Program-made: the position numbers and the translations under genes
Notes under the pieces: model-generated
Told to the model about the DNA's origin: nothing
What the model saw: only the letters and a program-made list of their open reading frames with translations
Databases searched by the model: none
Part shown: one piece after another, positions 23,457 to 31,768 of the stretch
Layout: each line of letters starts with the position of its first letter
How positions within the stretch are numbered: position 1 is the stretch's first letter
DNA from: JAOACQ01 sp049968515
GTDB lineage: Bacteria > Spirochaetota > Brevinematia > Brevinematales > JAOACQ01
Direction: 5' to 3'
Length of the DNA stretch: 35,317 nucleotides
Assembly: GCA_049968515.1 (NCBI GenBank)
Contig: JBMFQR010000020.1
Coordinates: 1 to 35,317, forward strand

Positions 23457-25400
23457 AACCTCTCCGAATACCTCTCCAAATTCTTCAAGCCCGAAAGGCT
23501 TATAGAGAATGGCATTTACACCAATATGCTTTTGTTTTTCTTCTGAATCATATCTGTTTTTGTGTGTGATAATTATAACCTTTAAAGAAGGATTTTTAGC
23601 CTTAATCTTTGAAATAAAGCTTTCTATCACCCTGTCCTCAACACCACTTGTATCAATGAGCAGGTAATCATAACTTAACTCCGCTGTAATGGTATTAAAA
23701 TCCTCCTCTGTAAATCTCTTTTTCGTAAGGAAATTTGCCTTCATTTCAAAATAAATAAATATCTTCTTTAGAACACCTAAAATTGCAGGGTCATGTTCAA
23801 GGACAAGCACATTTGATTGCTTTTTGATTTGACCGGCAGCCTTCCTGTTTAAAAGTATTTTCTCCTCAGAGGCTGGTAAGAAAATCTGGAAAACTGTTCC
23901 AACCTTTTCTCTCGAGTCAACTTTTATGAAACCATTGTGATTGCTGATAATGGAATTAACTATTGAAAGTCCCAGACCTCTGTCTTTGCCTTTCGTTGAG
24001 AAATTGGGGTCAAAAATCCTGTCAATCAAATGTTTTGGAATGCCAACTCCATCATCCTCTATGGAAATCTTAACATATTTTCCACCTTTTACTGAAAACT
24101 GGTTCTTTTCGGGTATTGTCTGATTGCCAATATTAACGATTATACTACCCGAACGGGATATAGCCTCTCTTGAGTTGACCAGTACATTTTTTATTGCCTG
24201 AGCCATAAGGGAGTGGTCAAATTCGACATTCCAGAGATTTGATTCTGCTGAGATTGATGTGTGAATGTTACTTCCTCTGAAAAGCAGATGAACAACCTCT
24301 TCAACAAGTGCTTTGATATCTCCTTTTTTCTTCAATGGTATACCACCTTTTGAAAATGAAACAAAATCACCAATTATGTTTTTTGCTTTGATTGAGGCAT
24401 TTTCTACATCCACAAGATATTCGTAGAGGTTTTCATCACAATTTGTTCCCTTTATAAGATTTATACTTGCAAGGATTGTGGTTAGCTGGTTGTTCAGGTC
24501 ATGTATAATTCCCTCTGAAATCAGCCCGAGTGTCTCAAGATTCTTTTTTTTAGATATTTCATCCCACATTCTTTTTTGTAGAGTTACATCTTCAAAAATA
24601 AAGGCAATACAATATACTCTTTCATTTATGTCAATTATGGGGACAAATTCATAATTCATTATATAGGTTCTTTCTGAATTAGAAATGAGGGTTGACATAT
24701 TCTTTCTTAATCTTTTTTTCTTTGAATAACATTCGGAAATAAGGCTGCCGAAGCTTTTTTCTTCTCCATCTGAAAATCTAAGATATTTCTCAATGGGTGT
24801 ATTTAAGTATTCAATATCACCGAATTCGAGGATGTATTCGGCAATCTTATTTGAAAAAAGTATACACCCTTCCCCATCCAAAAGAATTACTCCTTCTTTT
24901 ACACTATTTAAAATATTGCTTTTTATAGATTTTTCCCTTGCAATTTCTCCTCTTAATCTTTTCAATTTTCTTGTTGCAATCTCATTATTTGAGATTAGAA
25001 GGTATATTTCTATTATCTGAAATAAAAGATAGCAGAAAAACTCGCTGTTTAAAAATTTTTTGTAGACAAAAAATAAATTTCTTAAAGAGATGTCTTTTAT
25101 TTCTGGTGTTGAATTGTTTAGAATAACAATAAATTGAATTTTGCTATCTTCTACAATGTTTTGAATTTTATCAATTAAATTTGTGTAATTTATATTTTCA
25201 TCAACAATTATCAGAGGGATGTCCTTCTCACTTGTTGCAATTTCGATGAGCTCTTCTTCATTGTTGGGATATATCATTTTAAGTGGAATGGGCAAGTTTA
25301 TATTTTCTATCAGGGATGAAAGGAAAGCATTTTCATTTTTTGTAAAGATTATAACGTTGAGTTCTTTTTTATCTCCGTATAAAGGAAAATTGAATTCCAT
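23451..25400 (-). CDS. soluble hybrid histidine kinase with PAS and receiver domains
   Basis: 649 residues, no clear TM helix. Domains in order: an N-terminal receiver-like fold (about 10-120) without a convincing phospho-Asp; PAS (about 160-275, SVKEGVILLDGEGCILFSNK); dimerisation helix with GLISEGIIHDLNNQLTTILA, where His300 is the phosphorylation site; ATPase with N-box NVLVNSREAI, G1 EDDGVGIP and G2 GKDRGLGLSIV; C-terminal receiver (about 530-645). In that receiver the acceptor is Asp583 (LLIDTSG) and Lys634 (LYKPF) is present, but the acidic pocket reads EHD. SD GGGAGGAG precedes the ATG at 25400. It converges on dxr with a 6-bp overlap. Its signal and partner are unknown. Confidence 0.9.
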   Translation of the reverse strand: MEFNFPLYGDKKELNVIIFTKNENAFLSSLIENINLPIPLKMIYPNNEEELIEIATSEKDIPLIIVDENINYTNLIDKIQNIVEDSKIQFIVILNNSTPEIKDISLRNLFFVYKKFLNSEFFCYLLFQIIEIYLLISNNEIATRKLKRLRGEIAREKSIKSNILNSVKEGVILLDGEGCILFSNKIAEYILEFGDIEYLNTPIEKYLRFSDGEEKSFGSLISECYSKKKRLRKNMSTLISNSERTYIMNYEFVPIIDINERVYCIAFIFEDVTLQKRMWDEISKKKNLETLGLISEGIIHDLNNQLTTILASINLIKGTNCDENLYEYLVDVENASIKAKNIIGDFVSFSKGGIPLKKKGDIKALVEEVVHLLFRGSNIHTSISAESNLWNVEFDHSLMAQAIKNVLVNSREAISRSGSIIVNIGNQTIPEKNQFSVKGGKYVKISIEDDGVGIPKHLIDRIFDPNFSTKGKDRGLGLSIVNSIISNHNGFIKVDSREKVGTVFQIFLPASEEKILLNRKAAGQIKKQSNVLVLEHDPAILGVLKKIFIYFEMKANFLTKKRFTEEDFNTITAELSYDYLLIDTSGVEDRVIESFISKIKAKNPSLKVIIITHKNRYDSEEKQKHIGVNAILYKPFGLEEFGEVFGEVL

Positions 25401-25424
25401 AACTCCTCCCTGAGGTATAGGTTT

Positions 25425-25452
25425 AGTTTATAATAAAATAAAATTTTGTCAA
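25425..25452 (-). promoter_or_regulatory. sigma-70-type promoter for the hybrid kinase
   Basis: Read on the minus strand: TTGACA (25452-25447), a 16-bp spacer, TAAACT (25430-25425). Transcription near 25418 gives a short leader with SD GGGAGGAG before the ATG at 25400. Confidence 0.6.
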
Positions 25453-25504
25453 CAGAAAATTTGTTTATTTTTTTATATAGGGGTTCTTCAAAAAAGGTGA
25501 AACT

Positions 25505-25580
25505 TGTTGTTCTTAGCGAAGCGAAGAATATGCAATTATCTAATGGCATCAAGATATTCTTCATTTTATTCAGAATGACA
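25505..25580. repeat. imperfect palindromic dispersed repeat, copy B
   Basis: Left arm 25505-25531 (TGTTGTTCTTAGCGAAGCGA, then AGAATAT) and right arm 25554-25580 are inverted relatives: 19 of 27 positions are identical, and 24 of 27 pair in plus-strand RNA if G-U is allowed. The core TTCTxAGCGAAGCGAAGAAT recalls repeats common in intergenic DNA of many bacteria. A worn relative is at 5162-5215. It lies between malQ and the hybrid kinase gene. Confidence 0.6.
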
Positions 25581-25600
25581 CTTTTTTGGACAATTCTTAA

Positions 25601-27076
25601 TTATCGATTATATAAAGAAGTTATTTCTTTTAGAAATGTTATTGCTTTTTCATCATACATTTCTTTTTTACTTTTCCACTGCCAGTTACCATATGGATTG
25701 CCCGGAATGTTCATTCTTCCACTGCTGTCAATCAAAAAAATATCCTGAATCGGAATAATGACAAATTTTGCAACTGACATCCATAAAAGTCGAATAATCT
25801 GTAATGTTAGTTCTCTGTCATCTTTTTCAAATAAGTTTAGATATGACTTCAGAAAGTTCTTTTTCTCTTTTGAAAGCCCCATTAACCAGCCTAACAAAGT
25901 GTCATTGTCATGTGTCCCTGTGTAGGCAACAAAGTTATAGCTTACGAAGTTGTGGGGAAGATGCTCTGATTTAGTTCCATCCTCAAAGCCAAATTGCAAG
26001 ACCTTCATACCAGGAAAACTGAATTTTTCCCTTAACTCAATAACATCCGGTGTAATTATTCCAAGGTCCTCTGCAATTATTGGGAGCTCGCCGTGGCTTT
26101 CTTTTAATACATTAAACAGATCTTCTCCGGGTCCATTTTCCCATTTTCCATTTATAGCAGTTTTTTCTCCATAAGGGATTGCCCAGTAACCACAAAATCC
26201 CCTGAAGTGGTCTACTCTTATGTAATCAAAAAGCTCAAATGAAATTCTGAAGCGGTCTATCCACCATCTGTATCTATCAAGCTTGATTTTGTCCCATCTG
26301 TATAGAGGATTTCCCCATAGCTGGCCTGTTGCACTGAAATAGTCGGGAGGGACTCCCGCAACCTTAATGGGAAGTAGGTTTTCATCAAGCTGAAATATTT
26401 CAGGATTAGCCCAGACATCAGCACTATCGGGTGAAACGAAGATTGGTATATCGCCTATGATTTTAATCCCCTTGCTATTGGCATAGGATTTCAGTTTTTT
26501 CCACTGGCTGAAAAATATATACTGAAGAAACTTGTGAAACTTTGCTTCATTTTCCAGATCTGCCGGGATATGGGTTAAATTCTTCCTTTGTCTTAGATTT
26601 TCGTCCCATTCGTACCAGCTTTTGCTATTTAGTTTTTTTAGTGCCATAAAGATTGAATAATCATCAAGCCAGAAGGCATTTTTATCACAGAAGTCTGTAA
26701 ATTCATTATTTTCATTGTTTAAAAAGGCTAAATAAGTCTTTCTAAGCAGGGGAAATTTAATTTCATAAAGCCTTCCATAGTCGATTTTATCATTATCAGA
26801 AGCAATTATATCAAGCTCTTCTCTTTTAAGATATCCCCTTTCAACTAAATCCTCAAGAGAGATTAAAAGAGGGTTACCGGCGAATGCAGAAAAAGACTGA
26901 TAGGGTGAATCTCCAAATCCAGTTGGATTCAATGGCAAAATCTGCCATAATTTTTGGTTTGCTGCTACAAGGAAGTCAACAAATTCATAAGCTTCTTTGC
27001 CTATAGTTCCAATTCCATATCTGGAGGGTAGAGATGTTATGTGTAGTAGTATTCCGCTTTTTCTTTCTATTTCCAT
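25601..27076 (-). CDS. malQ: 4-alpha-glucanotransferase (amylomaltase)
   Basis: 491 residues, typical GH77 length. Diagnostic motifs: WQILPLNPTGFGDSPYQSFS near residue 44, GDIPIFVSPDSADVWANPEI near 208, and AGVPPDYFSATGQLWGNPLY near 240. The catalytic residues are Asp289 (YIRVDHFRGF, nucleophile), Glu336 (IIAEDLG, acid/base) and Asp390 (GTHDND). The enzyme moves alpha-1,4-glucan segments between maltodextrins in the cytoplasm. It starts 2 bp after amrS ends, so the pair is one operon on the minus strand. No other glycogen gene is in the window. Confidence 0.97.
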   Translation of the reverse strand: MEIERKSGILLHITSLPSRYGIGTIGKEAYEFVDFLVAANQKLWQILPLNPTGFGDSPYQSFSAFAGNPLLISLEDLVERGYLKREELDIIASDNDKIDYGRLYEIKFPLLRKTYLAFLNNENNEFTDFCDKNAFWLDDYSIFMALKKLNSKSWYEWDENLRQRKNLTHIPADLENEAKFHKFLQYIFFSQWKKLKSYANSKGIKIIGDIPIFVSPDSADVWANPEIFQLDENLLPIKVAGVPPDYFSATGQLWGNPLYRWDKIKLDRYRWWIDRFRISFELFDYIRVDHFRGFCGYWAIPYGEKTAINGKWENGPGEDLFNVLKESHGELPIIAEDLGIITPDVIELREKFSFPGMKVLQFGFEDGTKSEHLPHNFVSYNFVAYTGTHDNDTLLGWLMGLSKEKKNFLKSYLNLFEKDDRELTLQIIRLLWMSVAKFVIIPIQDIFLIDSSGRMNIPGNPYGNWQWKSKKEMYDEKAITFLKEITSLYNR

Positions 27077-27078
27077 AC

Positions 27079-28101
27079 TTAATCCCCGAAGATAAAGTCA
27101 GCTTTTCTTCCGCATTTATTACATTTTTTTTCTGAAATTCCCACAATGTTTATGTCATAACCATTTCTCTGAATGAGTAGATTTCTGCATTTTGGACAGT
27201 ATGTGTTTTGTGATTCCATAACATTTCCAAGATAGACATAATTGAGGAAATTTTTTGCAATCTCTTTAGCCTTTCTTAAAAATTCAATATCGGTTGGTGG
27301 TCTGTTGTACTTGTATGCTGGATAATATCGGGAAAAGTGAAAGGGAATATTTCTGTCGAGTGAAGAAACCCACTTTACAAGATTTTCTATTTCAGTAAGA
27401 TTGTCATTAAATTCTGTCACAATGAGAGTTGTTATTTCCACATGTTTTTTTGCTTCTATAAGTGTGTTTATGAAATCAAGTACTGGACTAAGTTTGCCTG
27501 TAAGCTTTCTATAGTTTTCTTCACTGAAGGCTTTTAAATCAACATTGGCTGCGTCAATCAGGGAAAGAATTTTCTTTAATGGCTCTTTTTCGATATATCC
27601 GTTGGTCACAAGTACATTTTTGTAGCCATTTTTCTTTAATCTTTCTGCTGTTTCAAACACAAACTCATACCATACAATGGGTTCAGAGTAGGTGTAAGCT
27701 ATACCGGGAAGAATATTGTAATTGTAAAGCTTTTGATTTTTCATTAGGGAAAGAAATAAGTCTTCAGGTGACATATTTGGTTCTATTTCAGTGACTGTGA
27801 ACTCATCAAAAAATCTTGACAGATGACTATTCTGACAGAAAGGACATTTCAGGTTACAGCCTAATGTCCCCACAGAAAGTATAACTGAACCCGGATAATA
27901 GTGATAGAGAGGCTTTTTTTCAATCGGGTCAATTGCCATTCCCTCTACAACGCCATAGTTTAAGGTGTACAGAATTCCATCAATATTCTTTCTTGCCCCA
28001 CATATCCCGCTTTTACCCGCAGAGATAAGGCAGTTATGAGGGCAGAGGTTACACCTTACAGCTTTATTGTCCAGTTTTTGATAGAAGGAAGCCTCTTTCA
28101 T
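27079..28101 (-). CDS. amrS: AmmeMemoRadiSam system radical SAM enzyme
   Basis: 340 residues. N-terminal cysteines C17, C20, C24 and C34 (RCNLCPHNCLISAGKSGICG) are followed by the radical SAM motif C82xxxC86xxC89 (GCNLKCPFCQN), preceded by PLYHYYPGSVILSVGTLG. TYSEPIVWYEF and DLKAFSEENYRKLTGKL are standard for the AmrS/PflA-like family. The C-terminus carries a CPKC...CNKC zinc-ribbon-like pair. The family occurs with MEMO and AMMECR1 proteins, which are absent here. The reaction is not established. ATG at 28101 has AAGGA seven bases upstream. malQ follows by 2 bp. Confidence 0.93.
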   Translation of the reverse strand: MKEASFYQKLDNKAVRCNLCPHNCLISAGKSGICGARKNIDGILYTLNYGVVEGMAIDPIEKKPLYHYYPGSVILSVGTLGCNLKCPFCQNSHLSRFFDEFTVTEIEPNMSPEDLFLSLMKNQKLYNYNILPGIAYTYSEPIVWYEFVFETAERLKKNGYKNVLVTNGYIEKEPLKKILSLIDAANVDLKAFSEENYRKLTGKLSPVLDFINTLIEAKKHVEITTLIVTEFNDNLTEIENLVKWVSSLDRNIPFHFSRYYPAYKYNRPPTDIEFLRKAKEIAKNFLNYVYLGNVMESQNTYCPKCRNLLIQRNGYDINIVGISEKKCNKCGRKADFIFGD

Positions 28102-28118
28102 AGGTTAGTCCTTATTAT

Positions 28119-28147
28119 TTTGTAAAATAAAAAGTTTTTTCTGTCGA
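28119..28147 (-). promoter_or_regulatory. promoter candidate for amrS-malQ
   Basis: Read on the minus strand: TCGACA (28147-28142), a 17-bp spacer, TACAAA (28124-28119). Both boxes deviate from consensus by one or two bases. Confidence 0.4.
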
Positions 28148-28191
28148 AAACTTCATAATTCTTTTAATAAAGCCGCAAAACAACAGGTGGT

Positions 28192-28248
28192 CCTTAACGG
28201 ACACGTCCCTTCGGCAAGCTCAGGGCATAGCCTGTGTCCTTAGTAAGG
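28192..28248. repeat. GC-rich nested hairpin repeat
   Basis: Outer arms CCTTA (28192-28196) and GGACAC (28199-28204) pair with GTGTCC (28234-28239) and TAAGG (28244-28248). Inside lies CCCTTCGGCAAGCTCAGGG (28207-28225), a sequence met in intergenic repeats of many unrelated bacteria. The element is far more GC-rich than its surroundings and stands between amrS and the chemoreceptor gene. Confidence 0.6.
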
Positions 28249-28294
28249 CAATAATGGCATATAAAACTAGAAATCTAAGGCCTTGTTAAAATAG

Positions 28295-28310
28295 CCACCA
28301 GCAGAGGCGG
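28295..28310 (-). terminator. possible terminator of the chemoreceptor gene
   Basis: Read on the minus strand: CCGCC, loop TCTGCT, GGTGG, then CTATTTTAAC. The 5-bp GC stem and the T-run fit a short intrinsic terminator about 23 bp after the chemoreceptor stop. Confidence 0.4.
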
Positions 28311-28332
28311 AATAAAACAAAAAAAATTAAAA

Positions 28333-30276
28333 CTACTCCACTTTGTATTTCTCAATGTCCTTCTGAAGAAGATTTATTGCCTCAAAGCTAACCTCAAAGG
28401 AATAATAAATATTTTTGAAGGCTTCTACTATATATTTTATACCTTTATCAAGATCCTTTTGAATTACTGAGAGATTTTCAGCTGTTTTGTTCAGGTTGGT
28501 TACAAGTTCTTCCAGTGAGGAGTGGCTTTCTCTCATTATCTTTGTGTGTTCTTCAAGTTTTGATGTAGTGTTCAATAAAGTATTCAGCTCTTCAAGTCCA
28601 GCTCTTGCAGTATTTGTTTCCTCTGTAACAAGGCGGTTGATTTCATTAAATTTTATCTCATTGTTTTTAAATTCTTCCATTAGATTCTGGAAGTTGTTTT
28701 TAAGTTCATTGGAGACCTTCAATCCTTCAGAATTCTTTTTCTTCATTTCCTCCATAAGTGATTTTATATTTCTTGTGGATTCTGAGGTGGATAAGGCAAG
28801 TTTTCTCATTTCCTGTGCTACAACGGCAAATCCAACACCGAATTCTTTTGCGTGGGCAGCCTCAATTGCAGCATTCATTGCTAAAATTCCAGATTGCTCT
28901 GCAATATCTTCAATCATTTTAGCTATCTCACTTACATTATCTCCTGTGGACTGAATTTCAACACTTGATTTTAAGGTTTTTTCTACATTCTGACTGCCTT
29001 CACTTATTAAATTTGAAAGTCTGTCAATAAAGCCCTTCATTTCCGATATTTTTGATGAAATCATTTCAATTGAGTTCCACATGTATTTTATGCTTTTTGC
29101 AGTATTTTCGACAGAGACTGTCTGTTCATTTATAAGATTTATTGAATCATCAAGCTCTGATACGAAATTGTGTGCAACATTTATTCCTGATCGAACAATT
29201 TCTCCCTGTACACGTGCCATATTTTCAATCTCTTTCATCATTTTTGAGAGATCATCTATTTTTTGATTGCATTCTTCAAGGGAAAGCTTTGTTCTCGATG
29301 AATTTTCAAAAACTCTTTGAGAAAGCTCTTTAATATTTCTTACTGTCGAAACAAGCTTGTTTAGAAATTCGTTGAACCTTGCACTTATCTCACCTATGTC
29401 GTCAAAACTTACAATCTTAATTCTTTGCGTGAGATCCATTTCATCCTTTGTGAGTAGTTTTAATTGTTCATAGATGTTTTTTATGTTCTTACTTATTTCG
29501 TAAACTATTATACCATAAAGTATAATCACGATAATGAAAAGGATAAAAAGAATAATTATAACCTTTGAAAAATCAGATATTAGAAACTTACTCAATATTT
29601 CTTCTTTTACCAGTTCTTTTTGGTATATATATTTATCGCACAATGCCTTAACTTGCTGGTAAAAAACAACCCCGGTAAATGATACGAGAAATATGAAGAA
29701 GATGAGACCACTGGTGAAGAACCTAAAAGAGGAATTAACCCTGTGAAAAGATTTGAGTTGTGAGAAATCCACTATATTTAGTCTTAATTTTGCATCTATC
29801 ATAACAAGATTAAGAACCCTTGCCGCAACAATTCCGTTTAATATTCCCCATGATATAGCAGTGAAGAATCTTGAAATGAGATTATCTATTTCAAGGGGGT
29901 GTCCTTTGATAATGTCAAGGGAAAAATTGAAAATAAGTCCTAAAACGTAGGCTATTGCGCCAACAAAAAACAAGAAGTTTGGAATGTTGTTGAATGCTTT
30001 TTGTGCCTTTAGTAATATTTTTTCTTTAACTTCTCCATTTTTTTCCTTTTCAATCAATGCTTTTTTGATGGGAAGGTAGAAAAAGTATACGCATAAAACA
30101 GCTAAAGGAGAAATGAGAAGTGTAACAATAATCATCTTTCTGTAGAATTCAAATGTTACTTCAGTCGAAAAGTTCATTACTACAGGGATGAGGAAGGTAT
30201 ATACTACATTGCAGAAAAAAATACTTGCAAATGTTGCCAGTATGACCCTTTTGGTTATTTTTGACACAAAGTTCAT
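28333..30276 (-). CDS. methyl-accepting chemotaxis protein with six-TM sensor region
   Basis: 647 residues. About six TM helices fill residues 11-258 (near 11-31, 48-70, 99-120, 135-160, 187-206 and 239-258), with no large periplasmic domain. A HAMP domain follows (about 258-312, DLTQRIKIVSFDDIGEISAR), then a long coiled-coil signalling domain whose tip is at about 455-495: IAEQSGILAMNAAIEAAHAK then GFAVVAQEMRKLA. The tip is the CheA/CheW contact site, and it carries HAKEFGVGF instead of the common RAGExGRGF. The six-TM plus HAMP arrangement is also known in class III cyclases. Such a receptor probably senses membrane or internal state. SD AAGGGGG precedes the ATG. No other che gene is in the window. 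Confidence 0.93.
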   Translation of the reverse strand: MNFVSKITKRVILATFASIFFCNVVYTFLIPVVMNFSTEVTFEFYRKMIIVTLLISPLAVLCVYFFYLPIKKALIEKEKNGEVKEKILLKAQKAFNNIPNFLFFVGAIAYVLGLIFNFSLDIIKGHPLEIDNLISRFFTAISWGILNGIVAARVLNLVMIDAKLRLNIVDFSQLKSFHRVNSSFRFFTSGLIFFIFLVSFTGVVFYQQVKALCDKYIYQKELVKEEILSKFLISDFSKVIIILFILFIIVIILYGIIVYEISKNIKNIYEQLKLLTKDEMDLTQRIKIVSFDDIGEISARFNEFLNKLVSTVRNIKELSQRVFENSSRTKLSLEECNQKIDDLSKMMKEIENMARVQGEIVRSGINVAHNFVSELDDSINLINEQTVSVENTAKSIKYMWNSIEMISSKISEMKGFIDRLSNLISEGSQNVEKTLKSSVEIQSTGDNVSEIAKMIEDIAEQSGILAMNAAIEAAHAKEFGVGFAVVAQEMRKLALSTSESTRNIKSLMEEMKKKNSEGLKVSNELKNNFQNLMEEFKNNEIKFNEINRLVTEETNTARAGLEELNTLLNTTSKLEEHTKIMRESHSSLEELVTNLNKTAENLSVIQKDLDKGIKYIVEAFKNIYYSFEVSFEAINLLQKDIEKYKVE

Positions 30277-30321
30277 TTTTCCCCCTTAATCTGAAGGATA
30301 TCGTCATTATAGCTTCAAATC

Positions 30322-30366
30322 TTTAGTAGTGTGAGTTGTCATCGGAGACAATGTGACACTACTAAA
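30322..30366. promoter_or_regulatory. large dyad between divergent chemoreceptor and TPR genes
   Basis: TTTAGTAGTGT (30322-30332) and ACACTACTAAA (30356-30366) are perfect inverted repeats; TTGTC (30336-30340) and GACAA (30347-30351) form a second dyad inside. No T-run follows on either strand, so it is not a terminator. On the minus strand it overlaps the -35 region of a promoter whose TATAAT is at 30311-30306, so an operator role for the chemoreceptor gene is plausible. Confidence 0.55.
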
Positions 30367-30389
30367 AAAATTTAAAACTCATCTAAAAT

Positions 30390-30418
30390 TTTACAAAAGT
30401 AGTATATTTTGCTAAAAT
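30390..30418 (+). promoter_or_regulatory. sigma-70-type promoter for the exported TPR gene
   Basis: TTTACA (30390-30395), a 17-bp spacer, TAAAAT (30413-30418), just ahead of SD AGGGAGA and the ATG at 30437. The leader would be about 12 nt. Confidence 0.5.
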
Positions 30419-30436
30419 AAAAACAGGGAGAAAAGT

Positions 30437-31198
30437 ATGAAGAAAATCTTTGCTTACATTATAATTACTGCTTTATTTTTGTCAATAAATTTATTTGCAC
30501 AGGAAGAAAGTAGTGAGGAAAAGAAACCTCAAACCACAGAAACCAAGAAAGAGGAAGTAAAGAAAGAAGAGAAACCTGCAGTTCAGAGTGAAGAGCAGAA
30601 GAAAGAAAAGGTGGCAGAAGAGCGTAAGATTGAGGAGACTGTACCTGAAGAGAGCAGTTCCTCTCGGGTCGCAAGACCGGGAATATTTTTTAATGAGAAA
30701 AAGCTACTTGAGTTAATTGAGACCAATCCTAAAAATCCCCAGCCATATATAGATCTTATTAAGTACTACACATCAAAGGATATGAGAAAGGAAAGATTGA
30801 GAATAGCTATAAAATATATCCAGAATATTGGCGGAAGTGCATATATGTACCAGATAATTGGTGATGAGAACCGATTAAACGGGGACTTTTCCAAGGCTTT
30901 AATTTCATATCAATATGCTCTAAGGCTTAATCCAGTAAACCATGCTGTTTACAACAGGCTTGGTCTTGTTCATCTTAAGCTGGAAAATTTTAATCAGGCA
31001 GAGGCTGCATTTAAGGCAGCAATCTTTTTTGGTGAGGGTGAAAATGCCTACACCAGGTCTGTTTATTATGGTAATCTTGCACTCGCTTATGAAAGTATGA
31101 ATGACATTGAGAATGCGAAGAAGTATTACAAGATGTCTTTAAAATTCAATCCCTTAAATCAATCTGCTTCGGAAGGCTTAAAGAGAGTTGAGAAGTAG
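30437..31198 (+). CDS. exported TPR protein with Glu/Lys-rich linker
   Basis: 253 residues. A signal peptide ends LSINLFAQ, a signal peptidase I site, so the protein is probably periplasmic. Residues 23-75 are a low-complexity Glu/Lys/Thr linker. From about residue 100 there are TPR units: AYMYQIIGDENRLNGDFSKA, HAVYNRLGLVHLKLENFNQA and SVYYGNLALAYESMNDIENA. Charge-rich linkers of this sort often let a domain reach across or bind cell wall; that is inference. It is expressed alone from its own promoter and is divergent from the chemoreceptor gene. Confidence 0.8.
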   Translation: MKKIFAYIIITALFLSINLFAQEESSEEKKPQTTETKKEEVKKEEKPAVQSEEQKKEKVAEERKIEETVPEESSSSRVARPGIFFNEKKLLELIETNPKNPQPYIDLIKYYTSKDMRKERLRIAIKYIQNIGGSAYMYQIIGDENRLNGDFSKALISYQYALRLNPVNHAVYNRLGLVHLKLENFNQAEAAFKAAIFFGEGENAYTRSVYYGNLALAYESMNDIENAKKYYKMSLKFNPLNQSASEGLKRVEK

Positions 31199-31245
31199 AT
31201 TTCTATTCTTGATTTTTTATGATTTCTTTTCTAAAATAAATCATT

Positions 31246-31768
31246 ATGTCTGAAAATTTTATTTTAAGTCTTTTGAAAGATTTAACCTTAAGCAATATTG
31301 ACTTTGTAGTTTGTGGTGGTATAGCTTGGGTGCTTCAGGGCTGTGAAAGGACAACTTTTGATCTTGATATTGCTGTATCTTTCGAGGTTGAAAATCTTAG
31401 AAAGATTGTGAAGTTTTTTAAGGAAAATCCAGATTTTGTTCCCCGTATTCCAGAACCCATTGAAAAATTAATGGATGAAAACGCCGGAGATAACTGGATT
31501 AAAAAAAAGAATGCCTTTTTATATACCCTGGTGACAAAAGATGGAATGTTTCAGGTGAATATATTTCTGCAATATCCTTTAGATTTTAAGACATTGAAAG
31601 ATAACGCAGATATCTTTAAATATAGAAGATGTTGAAATAAGAGTTTCAAGTAAAGAAGATCTTATAAGGGCAAAAGAACAAATCTCTCCTTTGATAGAAA
31701 AGGACATTTTAGATATAAAAGAGTTGAAGAGGCTTATATATGAAGAAAAAGGCGGATTCGCTTTTTGA
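31246..31768 (+). pseudogene. nucleotidyltransferase-like gene interrupted by a 1-bp frameshift
   Basis: The first frame gives 129 residues (stop at 31633-31635) with the nucleotidyltransferase motif VVCGGIAWVLQGCERTTFDL then DI at about residues 22-43 (GG...G..R.T.DLD). Near 31618 the coding sense continues in the next frame, to a stop at 31766-31768: NIEDVEIRVSSKEDLIRAKE and QISPLIEKDILDIKELKRLI, typical of the C-terminus of this family. Removing one A from AAA at about 31618-31620 rejoins them as DIF-NIEDVEIRV, about 174 residues. So this is a gene with a single-base insertion, real or from sequencing. The downstream 50-residue gene overlaps its end. Confidence 0.75.

Noticed and set aside
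28487..28954. 155-codon ORF antisense to the chemoreceptor gene
   Set aside because: Ser/Phe-rich shadow of the strongly coding opposite strand; no SD.
30339..30346. TCCGATGA (minus strand) as a sigma-28 -10 box for the chemoreceptor gene
   Set aside because: The expected -35 position matches TAAAGTTT poorly; the sequence also lies in the loop of the double dyad.
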